Source: an uncultured Pseudomonadota bacterium
GTDB taxonomy: Bacteria > Pseudomonadota > Alphaproteobacteria > RF32 > CAG-239
Assembly (NCBI GenBank): GCA_902494875.1
Contig: CABUUO010000006.1
Coordinates: 1 to 64,000, forward strand
Direction of reading: 5' to 3'
Length of the DNA stretch: 64,000 nt
Shown: positions 54,377 to 62,116 of the stretch, one piece after another
How positions within the stretch are numbered: the first letter of the stretch is position 1
How the letters are laid out: each line of letters opens with the position of its first letter
Program-made: the position numbers and the translations under genes
Notes under the pieces: model-generated
Databases searched by the model: none
Told to the model about the DNA's origin: nothing
What the model saw: the letters and a program-made list of their open reading frames with translations, nothing else

Positions 54377-54398
54377 AAATAACGAACTCTCTGACCTT

Positions 54399-54440
54399 AA
54401 AGCCGCACTCCCTCACGGGACTGCGGCTTTATTGTTTTAA
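54399..54440 (+). terminator. terminator of the giant lipoprotein gene
   Basis: AAAGCCGCA pairs with TGCGGCTTT with a further inner stem (CTCCC/GGGA), then TATTGTTTT. Confidence 0.8.
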
Positions 54441-54559
54441 ACGCCTTTTCTCATCCGACGGCCGGACAACATAGAATGTTATTTCATTTTCTGCTGTTAT
54501 AAAAAAATTAATCTTAATTTAAATAATTTTGTTTAATCTCAAAATAACGAAATTAATGC

Positions 54560-54588
54560 TTGATAAATAAATATATTTATGTTACAAA
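54560..54588 (+). promoter_or_regulatory. possible sigma-70 promoter of the outer membrane protein gene
   Basis: TTGATA (54560-54565), 17 bases, TACAAA (54583-54588), in an AT-rich leader about 44 bases before the ATG. Moderate match. Confidence 0.35.
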
Positions 54589-54631
54589 ATAGACAAATTT
54601 TACGACTATTTTCGCATTTCTGGAGATAAAT

Positions 54632-55237
54632 ATGAAAAAACAATTTTTAGCCGCCGCTTCTGTTTTGGCATTATCCGTTGCCATTGCCGGCCCGGCATCT
54701 GCACGCGATGGTTTTTATATCGGTTTAAGAGGCGGTATCAGCCACACCAACTTAAACGACGTAAATGAAAACTCCACCACTGCTGCCAGCGCTGATATTG
54801 ACTTTGACAACGTTTGGATGATGAGCGGTGCCGTCGGTTACCGTTACAACTACTTCCGCGCCGAACTTGAATATATCGGCCGCGAAGATCACTCTGAAGA
54901 ACTAGCTGCCAACACCGGAACTAAATTCGGCAGCCAAAGCCTGATGCTGAACGCTTATATCGACTTTATGCCAAACTATGTCATCAGCCCATACATCATG
55001 GCCGGTGTCGGTTATTCGAGACTTGAACTTACCACGACCTCCGGATGGGGTTCTTCCGTAAGAGAAAACAAAAATGAAGAAGACAACCTGACCTGGGCCA
55101 TCGGCGGCGGTATTACCATTCGTCTGAATAAATGTCTGAACTTTGACGGCGGCTATCGTTATGTCGACATGGGTGACATTGAACAGGCCAACGTTAATGC
55201 GCATGAATGGTATTTCGGTCTTCGTTATACTTTCTAA
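54632..55237 (+). CDS. outer membrane beta-barrel protein (Omp25/OmpA-like barrel)
   Basis: 201 residues. A signal peptide (1-24, ending ASA) is followed by an eight-stranded barrel pattern: FYIGLRGGISHTNL, VWMMSGAVGYRYNYFRAELEY, YVISPYIMAGVGYSRLEL, LNFDGGYRYVDMG, and a C-terminal strand WYFGLRYTF ending in Phe, the BAM signal. This is the small porin-like barrel family common in alphaproteobacteria. GGAG lies seven bases before the ATG, unlike the three genes before it, which marks the return to host-type DNA. Confidence 0.88.
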   Translation: MKKQFLAAASVLALSVAIAGPASARDGFYIGLRGGISHTNLNDVNENSTTAASADIDFDNVWMMSGAVGYRYNYFRAELEYIGREDHSEELAANTGTKFGSQSLMLNAYIDFMPNYVISPYIMAGVGYSRLELTTTSGWGSSVRENKNEEDNLTWAIGGGITIRLNKCLNFDGGYRYVDMGDIEQANVNAHEWYFGLRYTF

Positions 55238-55257
55238 CTCCGGAAATTATCATAAAA

Positions 55258-55290
55258 AACACCGTCATTTAACAGGCGGTGTTTTTTTTT
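55258..55290 (+). terminator. terminator of the outer membrane protein gene
   Basis: AACACCG...CGGTGTT stem with a run of nine or more T. Confidence 0.85.
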
Positions 55291-55303
55291 AAGCTTTACA
55301 TAA

Positions 55304-55617
55304 ACATACATGACCGGATATTTTACGCGCTAAATCTGTATTGAAATTCCCATAGAACGTCTTTTGTAAAAAAAGCGTTATATGAGCCTACCTGTAAGAA
55401 ACCAAAGAAAATATGAGGGCGTGTACATAGACGTACATAACCGAATATTTTACTTGCAGTTTCTGTACTGGGAGACCATAAAACACCTTTTTGTAAAAAA
55501 GATGTTCTATGCGGCAGATAATAAGATTTTAAGGAGAAAGTACCGGAGCGTACATAAACGTACGTGAGGACACTTTCTTCCTGCTAAATCTGTATTAGAT
55601 GCCCATAGAATGTCTTT
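55304..55617. repeat. array of three degenerate 127-bp palindromic units
   Basis: The motif ACATACATGACC / ACGTACATAACC / ACGTACGTGAGG starts at 55304, 55431 and 55558, exactly 127 bases apart. The units are joined by hairpins of the type CATAGAACG...T-run-GTA-A-run...CGTTATATG. The third unit (55,511-55,613) is closely related to the 114-bp units at 30.7 kb, and here the outer stem is about ten pairs longer (GATGTTCTATG with CATAGAATGTC). The array lies between two genes that end towards each other. No gene inside. Confidence 0.8.
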
Positions 55618-55618
55618 T

Positions 55619-56362
55619 TTAGTGGAAGGAATTGACCAACGACCCAGCCAACATATACCAGCCGTCTATCAAAACAAAGAAAATTATTTTAAAGGGCAAA
55701 GCCAAAACCGTCGGCGGCAGCATCATCATACCCATAGACATCAGAACCGAAGCGATGACCATATCTATGATTAAAAAAGGAATAAAAATCAAAAAGCCGA
55801 TTTCAAAAGCGCGGCGAAGTTCGCTGATCATAAAAGCCGGCACGGCAACCTTCAAAGGCGTCTCGGCAACGGTTTGCGGCCGTTCGGATTTTGAAAGATC
55901 CGTAAACAGGATCAGATCTTTCTCCCGCGTATTGTTAACCATAAATTCTTTAATCGGATTAGAAGCCTTTTCCAACCCCTCCATTACGTCGATTTTTTCT
56001 TCAAACATCGGCTGAATGCCTTCCTCCCAGCTTTTTTCGAAAGTCGGTGCCATAATAAACATGGTCAAAAACAGCGCCAGAGAAACCAAAACCATGTTTG
56101 GCGGTGTTGCGTTTGTCGCCAAGGCATTGCGCGTAATGGAAAAAACCACGATCAAACGGGTAAAAGATGTCATCATCACCAAAATAGACGGCGCGACAGA
56201 CAAGACCGTAATCATCATAATAACGTTGAATATCCGTGCCGTAGCCGAACCGCTGGGAGCGTCTTCCACATTAAGGCTCAGCGTCTGTGCCCAGGCCTCA
56301 CCGTCAAAGCAGAAAACAGAAACGACGGCAATAACCGAAAACCAAAACCACTTATTTTTCAT
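55619..56362 (-). CDS. fliP: flagellar biosynthesis protein FliP
   Basis: 247 residues. A signal peptide (to about residue 25) is followed by four membrane helices with the FliP patterns RLIVVFSITRNAL, PPNMVLVSLALFLTMFIMAPTF, RAFEIGFLIFIPFLIIDMVIASVLMSMGMMMLPP and KIIFFVLIDGWYMLAGSLVNSF. It forms the core of the flagellar type III export gate with FliQ and FliR. It overlaps fliO by 11 bases. No fliQ or fliR lies in this window. The end lies at the palindromic array. Confidence 0.95.
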   Translation of the reverse strand: MKNKWFWFSVIAVVSVFCFDGEAWAQTLSLNVEDAPSGSATARIFNVIMMITVLSVAPSILVMMTSFTRLIVVFSITRNALATNATPPNMVLVSLALFLTMFIMAPTFEKSWEEGIQPMFEEKIDVMEGLEKASNPIKEFMVNNTREKDLILFTDLSKSERPQTVAETPLKVAVPAFMISELRRAFEIGFLIFIPFLIIDMVIASVLMSMGMMMLPPTVLALPFKIIFFVLIDGWYMLAGSLVNSFH

Positions 56363-56654
56363 TTTTGTCTACCTCAGATTCATTTTTGAGAGGCTTTGAA
56401 TCCAAAACCTGATTCGAAGCCCCAAGCAGCAGCAAATATTCTTTGTCGTCGCAGCGTACCAGAGCTACAGAGTTTCTGGCGTCTATGCGGCGCAGTTCCA
56501 CGGTCGAGAGCCGCCGCTGCTCCGAAAGCTTTTTAAAAAAGCGGCACCGGACACTGTTGATCTCCATATATTTCACCGCCCAAAGCGTCAGCAGCAGCAG
56601 TCCCAGGACAAAAACCAGCGACAATACGGACTTTAATAAAAGCGCCCATTCCAT
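56352..56654 (-). CDS. fliO: flagellar biosynthesis protein FliO
   Basis: 100 residues: one N-terminal membrane helix (about 8-28) and a small cytoplasmic domain with RRLSTVELRRIDARNSVALVRCDDKEYLLLLG, the conserved FliO core. FliO helps to assemble the FliP ring. It overlaps fliP, which supports the assignment. The family is weakly conserved, so the context is important. Confidence 0.85.
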   Translation of the reverse strand: MEWALLLKSVLSLVFVLGLLLLTLWAVKYMEINSVRCRFFKKLSEQRRLSTVELRRIDARNSVALVRCDDKEYLLLLGASNQVLDSKPLKNESEVDKNEK

Positions 56655-56758
56655 TTTTAGAAAACCTTTCTGTTAACCCTGCTGTTATCATAGCAATTTA
56701 TCACAAGTTAGCAACAAACACCTATTGCTTTGTTGATAGTTTATGTTAGATTGCACCT

Positions 56759-57310
56759 ATGAGCGAAGAAGAGTTTGATATCAAAAGGCCGGCGCCGGCA
56801 AGCGAACGCAAAACCCGCGACCTGACGGCCCTGTCCAAAACCATCCTGCCGATTACCAAAAACATATTCGGCAAAAAAGGCTTTATGGAAATAGAAATTT
56901 TGACCAACTGGGACAAAATCGTCGGAGAAGAACTGGCCGACTACAGCTTCCCGCAAAAGATAGACTTCAAGCGCGGCGAAAAAAACAACGGCATTTTGCA
57001 TCTGCAGGTTCCGAGCGGGGCGTTTGCTCTCGAAATCCAACACCGTGAACGCTATATTCTGGACAGAATCAACGCCTATTTTGGTTACAACGCCGTCGCC
57101 GCCGTCAAAATCAGACAGAACGGATCCTTGAATCTGCACGAAGAAAAACGCGATGAATATGAACCGCCGAAAACAAACCTTGTAACGCCGGAAGAGAAAA
57201 ATTATATAGAAAGTCTGGCTGAAGATATAAAAAGTTCAAAATTAAAAGAAATTTTAACGAAATTAGGGCAGAGTATCTTCAACGATAACCATAATAAGAA
57301 AAGTGACTGA
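56759..57310 (+). CDS. DUF721 protein, DciA-like
   Basis: 183 residues with the DUF721 core: ILTNWDKIVGEELADYSFPQKI, LHLQVPSGAFALEIQHRERYILDRINAYFG. DciA loads the replicative helicase in bacteria without DnaC. In alphaproteobacteria this gene is typically followed by a DsbA-like gene, as here (two bases apart). The C-terminal tail after residue 130 is charged and not conserved. Confidence 0.8.
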   Translation: MSEEEFDIKRPAPASERKTRDLTALSKTILPITKNIFGKKGFMEIEILTNWDKIVGEELADYSFPQKIDFKRGEKNNGILHLQVPSGAFALEIQHRERYILDRINAYFGYNAVAAVKIRQNGSLNLHEEKRDEYEPPKTNLVTPEEKNYIESLAEDIKSSKLKEILTKLGQSIFNDNHNKKSD

Positions 57311-57312
57311 CT

Positions 57313-58053
57313 ATGAAATTTGAGAATTTTATAAAAAAATTAAGCGCTGCGGCCGCATCAATCGTCGTATTCCTGTTGGCCGCCGGAATGTACTTGTCTT
57401 TTAAAGGCTTTGTTTTAAACGAAGACGGCTCAATTACCTTGGTTAAAAACGCCAATGCGGCCGAACAACCTGTAGGAGACATTGATTCTATCGGCAAAAA
57501 ACTGCCGCAGAACCTTATCATTCCTTACGGAAAAGTTCTCGGAACCGAAAAAGCGCCGGTTGCTTTATACGAATATTCGTCTTTCGGTTGTTTTCACTGC
57601 GCCAATTTTCATTTAAACATTCTGCCGAAAATCAAGAAAGAATTTGTCGATACCGGCAAAGTCAAAGTCATTTTCATAGATTTTCCGCTGGAACAGAAAT
57701 CTTTGCAGGCGTCGCTCGCCTCTCATTGCTTCCGCGGCAAAAAATATTTTGACTATCTTAAAATTCTGTTTGAAAAACAGCACGAATGGGGAACATCTTC
57801 TCAAACCGTGCCGTTACTGAAAAAATACGCCGAACAATTGGGCATGAACGGCGAAGAAATCGAAAACTGCCTGAACGATAAAAAACAACTGCAGGAAATT
57901 ATGGACAACCGCCAGTATGCCATCAAACATTTGGAAATCAACGGAACCCCGTCTTTTGTCGTTTCCAGTCTCAAAGACCGCCGCATCATCTATGGCGCGC
58001 CGAACTTTGAAACCATGAAGGCCATTCTGGAGAAAAACATACCTGCAAAATAA
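57313..58053 (+). CDS. DsbA-family thiol oxidoreductase
   Basis: 246 residues: an N-terminal membrane helix or signal (about 10-30), then a thioredoxin fold with inserted helices. The active site is Cys93-Phe-His-Cys96 in SSFGCFHC, and the cis-proline loop reads NGTPSFV. It acts in the periplasm on disulfide bonds. The length and the helical insert match the DsbA/BdbD type (DUF953-like) of alphaproteobacteria. Two bases separate it from the DciA-like gene, so both share one operon. Confidence 0.9.
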   Translation: MKFENFIKKLSAAAASIVVFLLAAGMYLSFKGFVLNEDGSITLVKNANAAEQPVGDIDSIGKKLPQNLIIPYGKVLGTEKAPVALYEYSSFGCFHCANFHLNILPKIKKEFVDTGKVKVIFIDFPLEQKSLQASLASHCFRGKKYFDYLKILFEKQHEWGTSSQTVPLLKKYAEQLGMNGEEIENCLNDKKQLQEIMDNRQYAIKHLEINGTPSFVVSSLKDRRIIYGAPNFETMKAILEKNIPAK

Positions 58054-58110
58054 AAATTTTTTGCAAAACTTTAATAAGTAGGTAACATTTTCTAGTGTAA
58101 GGTATTACTA

Positions 58111-58416
58111 ATGAAAAAGATGCCAGATGACTTAAAACGCCTTGGCGAGCGCATTGAAAAGCTTAAGCAGAAAGAAGCTGACGCCCGCAAAGACAAAAAG
58201 GAATCAGGTTTCGCCTATGCCTCCAAAACCGGTTTCAGAGTCGGAACAGAGCTTTTGTCAGGCGTACTGGTCGGAGCGGCCGCCGGATATTTTCTGGATA
58301 CGTTTTTCGGCACTAAACCCGTTCTGCTGATTGTCTTTCTGTTTCTGGGCGGCGCCGCCGGCATCCTGAATGTATACAGATTCGCCAAAAGCGAAGAAAA
58401 CAAAAGGAGCAGCTAG
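58111..58416 (+). CDS. atpI: ATP synthase accessory protein I (AtpI/AtpZ)
   Basis: 101 residues: a charged N-terminal helix (LKRLGERIEKLKQKEADARKD) and two membrane helices with VLVGAAAGYFLDTFFGTKPVLLIVFLFLGGAAGILNVYR, the alphaproteobacterial AtpI. It helps the c-ring to form or imports Mg2+. First gene of the F0 operon; AAGG lies before the ATG. The gap before it (58,054-58,110) has TTGCAA and TAACAT, a possible promoter. Confidence 0.9.
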   Translation: MKKMPDDLKRLGERIEKLKQKEADARKDKKESGFAYASKTGFRVGTELLSGVLVGAAAGYFLDTFFGTKPVLLIVFLFLGGAAGILNVYRFAKSEENKRSS

Positions 58417-58418
58417 AA

Positions 58419-59141
58419 TTGTCTAACCCGATGGAACAATTTGAAATCAAACCGCTTATTCCGCTTGAGCTTGGCGGTTATGACATTTCTTTTACCAATT
58501 CTTCATTGTTCATGGTTTCCGCCGTGGTTGTCTCCACGCTGCTCTTTGCTTTTTGCCTGCGGCGCCGGACGATTGTTCCGAGTATTTCCCAGTCTATCCC
58601 CGAAAGCATCTATGAATTCATATCAGGATTGATCAAAGAAAACGCCGGCACCGACGCGCTGAAATATTTTCCGTTTATCTTCACGTTGTTTTTGTTTGTG
58701 GCAATGGGTAACCTCCTCGGCCTCCTGCCTTATGCTTTTACGTTCACTTCGCATTTGGCCGCTGTCGGAGGATTGTCTCTCATAGCCCTGTTCTTCAATA
58801 TTTGCATCGGCATCCGCAAAAAAGGCTTCGGTTATCTCCGAACCTTTATGCCGCGCGGCATTCCCGCGGCTTTGGCACCGCTGATCATCCCGATCGAAAT
58901 GATCTCTTTTCTGTCCAAACCGTTCAGTCTGACTGTCCGTCTGGTCGCCAATATGACCGTCGGCCATATTATGCTGAAAATCATTGCCGGTTTTGTTCTG
59001 GCCTTGGGCATCGGCGGCATTGTCCCGATTGCATTTAACGGCTGCATCATCGTTTTTGAAATGTTTATTGCTTTGCTGCAGGCCTTTATTTATACGGTCT
59101 TAAGCTGTATCTATCTGAGTGATGCTATTCACAGCCACTGA
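58419..59141 (+). CDS. atpB: ATP synthase F0 subunit a
   Basis: 240 residues, six membrane helices. The proton-path Arg is in SLTVRLVANMTVGH. The start is TTG at 58419: AGGAG lies nine bases before it, and the resulting MSNPMEQFEIKPLIPL fits the conserved N-terminus of alphaproteobacterial a subunits. An ATG at 58431 is too far from the ribosome site. Two bases after atpI. Confidence 0.95.
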   Translation: MSNPMEQFEIKPLIPLELGGYDISFTNSSLFMVSAVVVSTLLFAFCLRRRTIVPSISQSIPESIYEFISGLIKENAGTDALKYFPFIFTLFLFVAMGNLLGLLPYAFTFTSHLAAVGGLSLIALFFNICIGIRKKGFGYLRTFMPRGIPAALAPLIIPIEMISFLSKPFSLTVRLVANMTVGHIMLKIIAGFVLALGIGGIVPIAFNGCIIVFEMFIALLQAFIYTVLSCIYLSDAIHSH

Positions 59142-59183
59142 TAGAGACAATTATAATTATGTAAAATTAGATTTAACATGAAG

Positions 59184-59226
59184 AAACCCGTATGCGGGCA
59201 AAAACATCTTCCGCAAAAAGGGTTTC
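59184..59226 (+). promoter_or_regulatory. stem-loops in the atpB-atpE gap
   Basis: AAACCC (59184) pairs with GGGTTT (59221), and inside it CCCGTATGCGGG forms a second stem. It lies just before the atpE ribosome site AAAGGAT. Structured sequence here often protects the atpE message or raises its translation, as the c subunit is needed in many copies. No strong T-run follows, so a terminator is less likely. Confidence 0.4.
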
Positions 59227-59248
59227 CCTATAGAAAGGATAAATTAAT

Positions 59249-59470
59249 ATGGAACCTATGGCTTATATCGGCGCCGGTATGTGCGCCCTGTCTATGATGG
59301 CCGCTGCCTGGGGCGTATCTCAGGTCTGGACCACAATTATTTCTACCGTCGGACGCAATCCGCAGGTTAAAAAAGATGTCGACATTTACGGCTGGGCCGG
59401 CTTTGCTGCGGTAGAAGCCATCGCCTTGTATGCGCTGGTTATCGCACTTGTTATGCTGACCGGCAACTAA
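59249..59470 (+). CDS. atpE: ATP synthase F0 subunit c
   Basis: 73 residues, two helices with the polar loop GRNPQ (35-39) and the proton-carrying Glu56 in GFAAVEAIALYALVIAL. The ring of c subunits turns as protons pass. No Na+-binding Gln pattern is obvious. AAAGGAT lies eight bases upstream. Confidence 0.97.
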   Translation: MEPMAYIGAGMCALSMMAAAWGVSQVWTTIISTVGRNPQVKKDVDIYGWAGFAAVEAIALYALVIALVMLTGN

Positions 59471-59538
59471 AACGCTGAATTTCTGTCCGGCGGCAGCTCT
59501 CTGCTGCCGGAACAAAGAAAAGAATCAAAGGAGTAGAT

Positions 59539-60024
59539 ATGCCTCAGTTAGATCCCGCTTGGTACCCGTCGCAATTGTTTTGGCTGTGCGTTTGCTTTTT
59601 TACCATGCTGTTTATCATGGGAAAAATATTTGCGCCGCGCATTGCTGATATTCTGGCTCAGCGCCAGCATAAGATTGACGATTATTTGGTCAAGGCCAAT
59701 CAAATTCAGGAACAGGCGGAAGAATCCCTGAAAAAATATCACGAAGCGCTGGCAAAGGCAACCGAAGATGCCAATGCCGCAATTGAACTGGCTCACAAAG
59801 AGCTGGGAGAATACATTGCAAAAAAACAAGACGATTTGACCAGAAAGCTGAACGAAAAAATCAAAGACGGCGAAACCCAAATCAACCAGGAAAAAGAGAA
59901 AGCTCTGCAAGAGGTTCGCGGCATTTCGGAAGAACTGGCGCTGGACATCGTCAGAAAAATCGGCCTGAGCGAAATCAGGGCTAAAGACATTAAAGAAGCA
60001 ATCTCAAAAGTTGCAAACGACTAA
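59539..60024 (+). CDS. atpF': ATP synthase F0 subunit b' (second b subunit)
   Basis: 161 residues: an N-terminal membrane helix (about 10-30; PSQLFWLCVCFFTMLFIMGKIF) and a long charged helix that forms the peripheral stalk. The PRIADILAQRQHKIDDYL segment is typical of b' from alphaproteobacteria and plastids. The next gene encodes the partner b. AAAGGAG lies before the ATG. Confidence 0.93.
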   Translation: MPQLDPAWYPSQLFWLCVCFFTMLFIMGKIFAPRIADILAQRQHKIDDYLVKANQIQEQAEESLKKYHEALAKATEDANAAIELAHKELGEYIAKKQDDLTRKLNEKIKDGETQINQEKEKALQEVRGISEELALDIVRKIGLSEIRAKDIKEAISKVAND

Positions 60025-60035
60025 GGTATATAAAA

Positions 60036-60644
60036 ATGGCATTAGAACAGGCAGCAACCGGCAAAGAGCTAATCGAGGCAACCCAGAACGCCGTCATCGA
60101 AACGGCGGACAGTATTGCGGGGCTTATCGAAACGACCGCTCACGATATTCACGGCCAGGAAGCTTTCTACGAACATCCGACCTTTTGGGTGGCGGTTTCC
60201 TTTGTACTGGTTATTCTGGTACTGGGACGTCCGGTCGGAAAACTGATAAAGAAAATGCTTGAAAAACGCATCGAAAACATCATCAGCCGTATCAGCGAAG
60301 CCGCTAACCTCAAAGACGACGCGCAAAAACTTCTGGTTGAATATGAACGGAAATTTGTCAATGCCGAAATTGAGGCCGGAAAAATCCTGCAACGCTCTCA
60401 AAAAGAAATCGAACTGCTGAAAAAAGAAAATCTTGATAAACTCAAGAATGATATGGCCATAAAAGAAAAAGAGGCCGAAAACCGCTTGATGGCGGCCCGA
60501 AACGAAGCCATGTCAGAAATAGCCGGCCTCACATCACGACTGACCGTCAACGCCGTCCGCGAGGCTGTTGTCGCCAAACTCAGCGACCAAAAGCAGGACG
60601 AACTGATTGAACAATCTATTGCAAAAATTGCCAATTTGAAATAA
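60036..60644 (+). CDS. atpF: ATP synthase F0 subunit b
   Basis: 202 residues: a leading region of about 45 residues, a membrane helix (FWVAVSFVLVILVLGRPVGKLI), then a long charged coiled coil. Paired with b' it forms the stator that holds F1. It follows b' by 11 bases and ends at a strong terminator; the F1 genes are therefore elsewhere, as in many alphaproteobacteria. Confidence 0.93.
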   Translation: MALEQAATGKELIEATQNAVIETADSIAGLIETTAHDIHGQEAFYEHPTFWVAVSFVLVILVLGRPVGKLIKKMLEKRIENIISRISEAANLKDDAQKLLVEYERKFVNAEIEAGKILQRSQKEIELLKKENLDKLKNDMAIKEKEAENRLMAARNEAMSEIAGLTSRLTVNAVREAVVAKLSDQKQDELIEQSIAKIANLK

Positions 60645-60647
60645 CTA

Positions 60648-60675
60648 AAAAACCCGCCTTTGAGGCGGGTTTTCA
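60648..60675. terminator. terminator of the F0 operon
   Basis: AAAACCCGCC-TTTGA-GGCGGGTTTT: a strong stem with A- and T-runs, usable from both sides; the GNAT gene converges here. Confidence 0.9.
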
Positions 60676-60676
60676 A

Positions 60677-61150
60677 CTAATTAACTTCAAATCCCATTGT
60701 CCTTGAAATTTCCTTATAATTCAATCTCTTATAAAAGCTCATTGCACTGCGGTTAAATTCAAAAACCTGCAATTCGATCTGGCGGATTTTCTGTGCCTTT
60801 GCGCGCGCCACCAACTTCTGATGAAGCTTGCGGCCAATTCCAAGCTTTTGATAATTCCGACCGACGGCAATGTCCAAAATCTCATAATAGTGCTTAACCT
60901 TAAAAATTTCCCCTTTTCGGTGTTGTTCCTCCACCGTCAGCAACCCGGCCACCTGTCCGTCTGCCAGCGCCACATAACCAAAAGTCCTCTTATCGCTCAA
61001 AACCCACTCTAAATAAGGACGAGCTCCGTCCTTACCGATTCTGGCAAAAAAATCCGGCGCGTTTTCAATGTGCAAAGAATTGGTTTCGTGCATTATTTCC
61101 AATGCCCCGTCCATGTGTTTTTCTTCAAATTCGACGACTTCAATCTTCAT
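60677..61150 (-). CDS. GNAT-family N-acetyltransferase
   Basis: 157 residues from the ATG at 61150, which GGAG precedes. The acetyl-CoA site is visible: YEILDIAVGRNYQKLGIGRKLHQKL (Q/R-x-x-G-x-G/A) and the C-terminal ELQVFEFNRSAMSFYKRLNY. The substrate amine is unknown. It converges with the F0 operon. A longer frame would add 11 residues without a ribosome site. Confidence 0.85.
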   Translation of the reverse strand: MKIEVVEFEEKHMDGALEIMHETNSLHIENAPDFFARIGKDGARPYLEWVLSDKRTFGYVALADGQVAGLLTVEEQHRKGEIFKVKHYYEILDIAVGRNYQKLGIGRKLHQKLVARAKAQKIRQIELQVFEFNRSAMSFYKRLNYKEISRTMGFEVN

Positions 61151-61201
61151 CTTTTTCTCCGAAATTAAAATGTCAAAGAACAAATGCGCCTGTCCGCCGC
61201 A

Positions 61202-62038
61202 TTACAAATAACGGTACGGATGCGCCTGATAAGTCCCGAGCACGTGCACGTGCTCGGAAAAAAACTTTAATTCATCCATGGCGTTGACAAAAGACTGCTG
61301 CGCCGGATGCGCCTCAACTTCCAGATAGAACTGTGCGGAAACAAACTTTCCTTCCAGCAGATAACTCTCAAGCTTGGTAATGTTGATTCCGTTTGTCGCA
61401 AACCCGCCCAAAGCCTTATACAAGGACGCCGGAATATTCTTGGCCTTGAAAATAAAAGAAGTAATATACTTTTCGCCGTCATACTCCGGCACAGTTCCGT
61501 CCTTAGACATTATCAAAAAGCGGGTCGTATTGTTTGCGGCGTTTTCAATATTGGAAGCCAGAATATCCAGTCCGTAAATTTCAGCCGCCAGTTTTGATGC
61601 AATGGCAGCTTTGGATTTATCCTGAAGCGCGACCACATCTTCGCAGGACTTTGCGGTGTCAATCCGCGCCACGGCTTTAATTCGATGATTTTTCAAAAAC
61701 TCCGAGCATTGTGCCAGCGCCTGCGGATGCGAAGATGCTGTAATGATGTCTTCAAGCTTCGCACCTTTAACGCCCAGCAACTGATGCTCAATTCTCAGAA
61801 AAAACTCACCTACAATCGACAAACCGGTTGAAGGCAAAAGAAAATGAACATCCGACACACGGCCGGCATTAGAATTTTCCACCGGGATCATCGCCAAATC
61901 CACCTGCCCGTTCTGCACCAGATTCATTGCAATTTCAAACGTATCGCACGGAACATATTCTTGTCCGGGATACACCGTCATTGAGGCAATGTGCGAATAA
62001 GCGCCGGCCACACCTTGATAGGCTATTTTCAATTTCAT
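61202..62038 (-). CDS. pheA: prephenate dehydratase
   Basis: 278 residues from the ATG at 62038 (MKLKIAYQGVAGAYSHIA), with GGAAGG 11 bases before it. The catalytic domain shows MIPVENSNAGRV, SSHPQALAQC and NTTRFLIMS (Thr-Arg-Phe). A C-terminal ACT domain (KLESYLLEGKFVSAQFYLEVE) binds phenylalanine for feedback. It forms phenylpyruvate from prephenate. A 22-bp perfect palindrome lies in its last codons (61236-61257). kdsB lies just upstream in the same direction. Confidence 0.93.
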   Translation of the reverse strand: MKLKIAYQGVAGAYSHIASMTVYPGQEYVPCDTFEIAMNLVQNGQVDLAMIPVENSNAGRVSDVHFLLPSTGLSIVGEFFLRIEHQLLGVKGAKLEDIITASSHPQALAQCSEFLKNHRIKAVARIDTAKSCEDVVALQDKSKAAIASKLAAEIYGLDILASNIENAANNTTRFLIMSKDGTVPEYDGEKYITSFIFKAKNIPASLYKALGGFATNGINITKLESYLLEGKFVSAQFYLEVEAHPAQQSFVNAMDELKFFSEHVHVLGTYQAHPYRYL

Positions 62039-62116
62039 CTGAACGTCAACCTTCCGTAAAAAACGGCCGGCGTTTTTGTGCGCGCACAAACGACCGGCCC
62101 TATGCATATTTGTTTT

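Noticed and set aside
47200..54440. Assembly chimera with a Bacteroidetes contig
   Set aside because: It cannot be excluded from sequence alone, but repeats of similar type occur on both sides of the genes and no composition break coincides with a single join. Kept as a check in the findings, not as the main reading.
58054..58110. Firm promoter call for the F0 operon
   Set aside because: TTGCAA and TAACAT are 16 bases apart, but the match is weak; mentioned only in the atpI entry.
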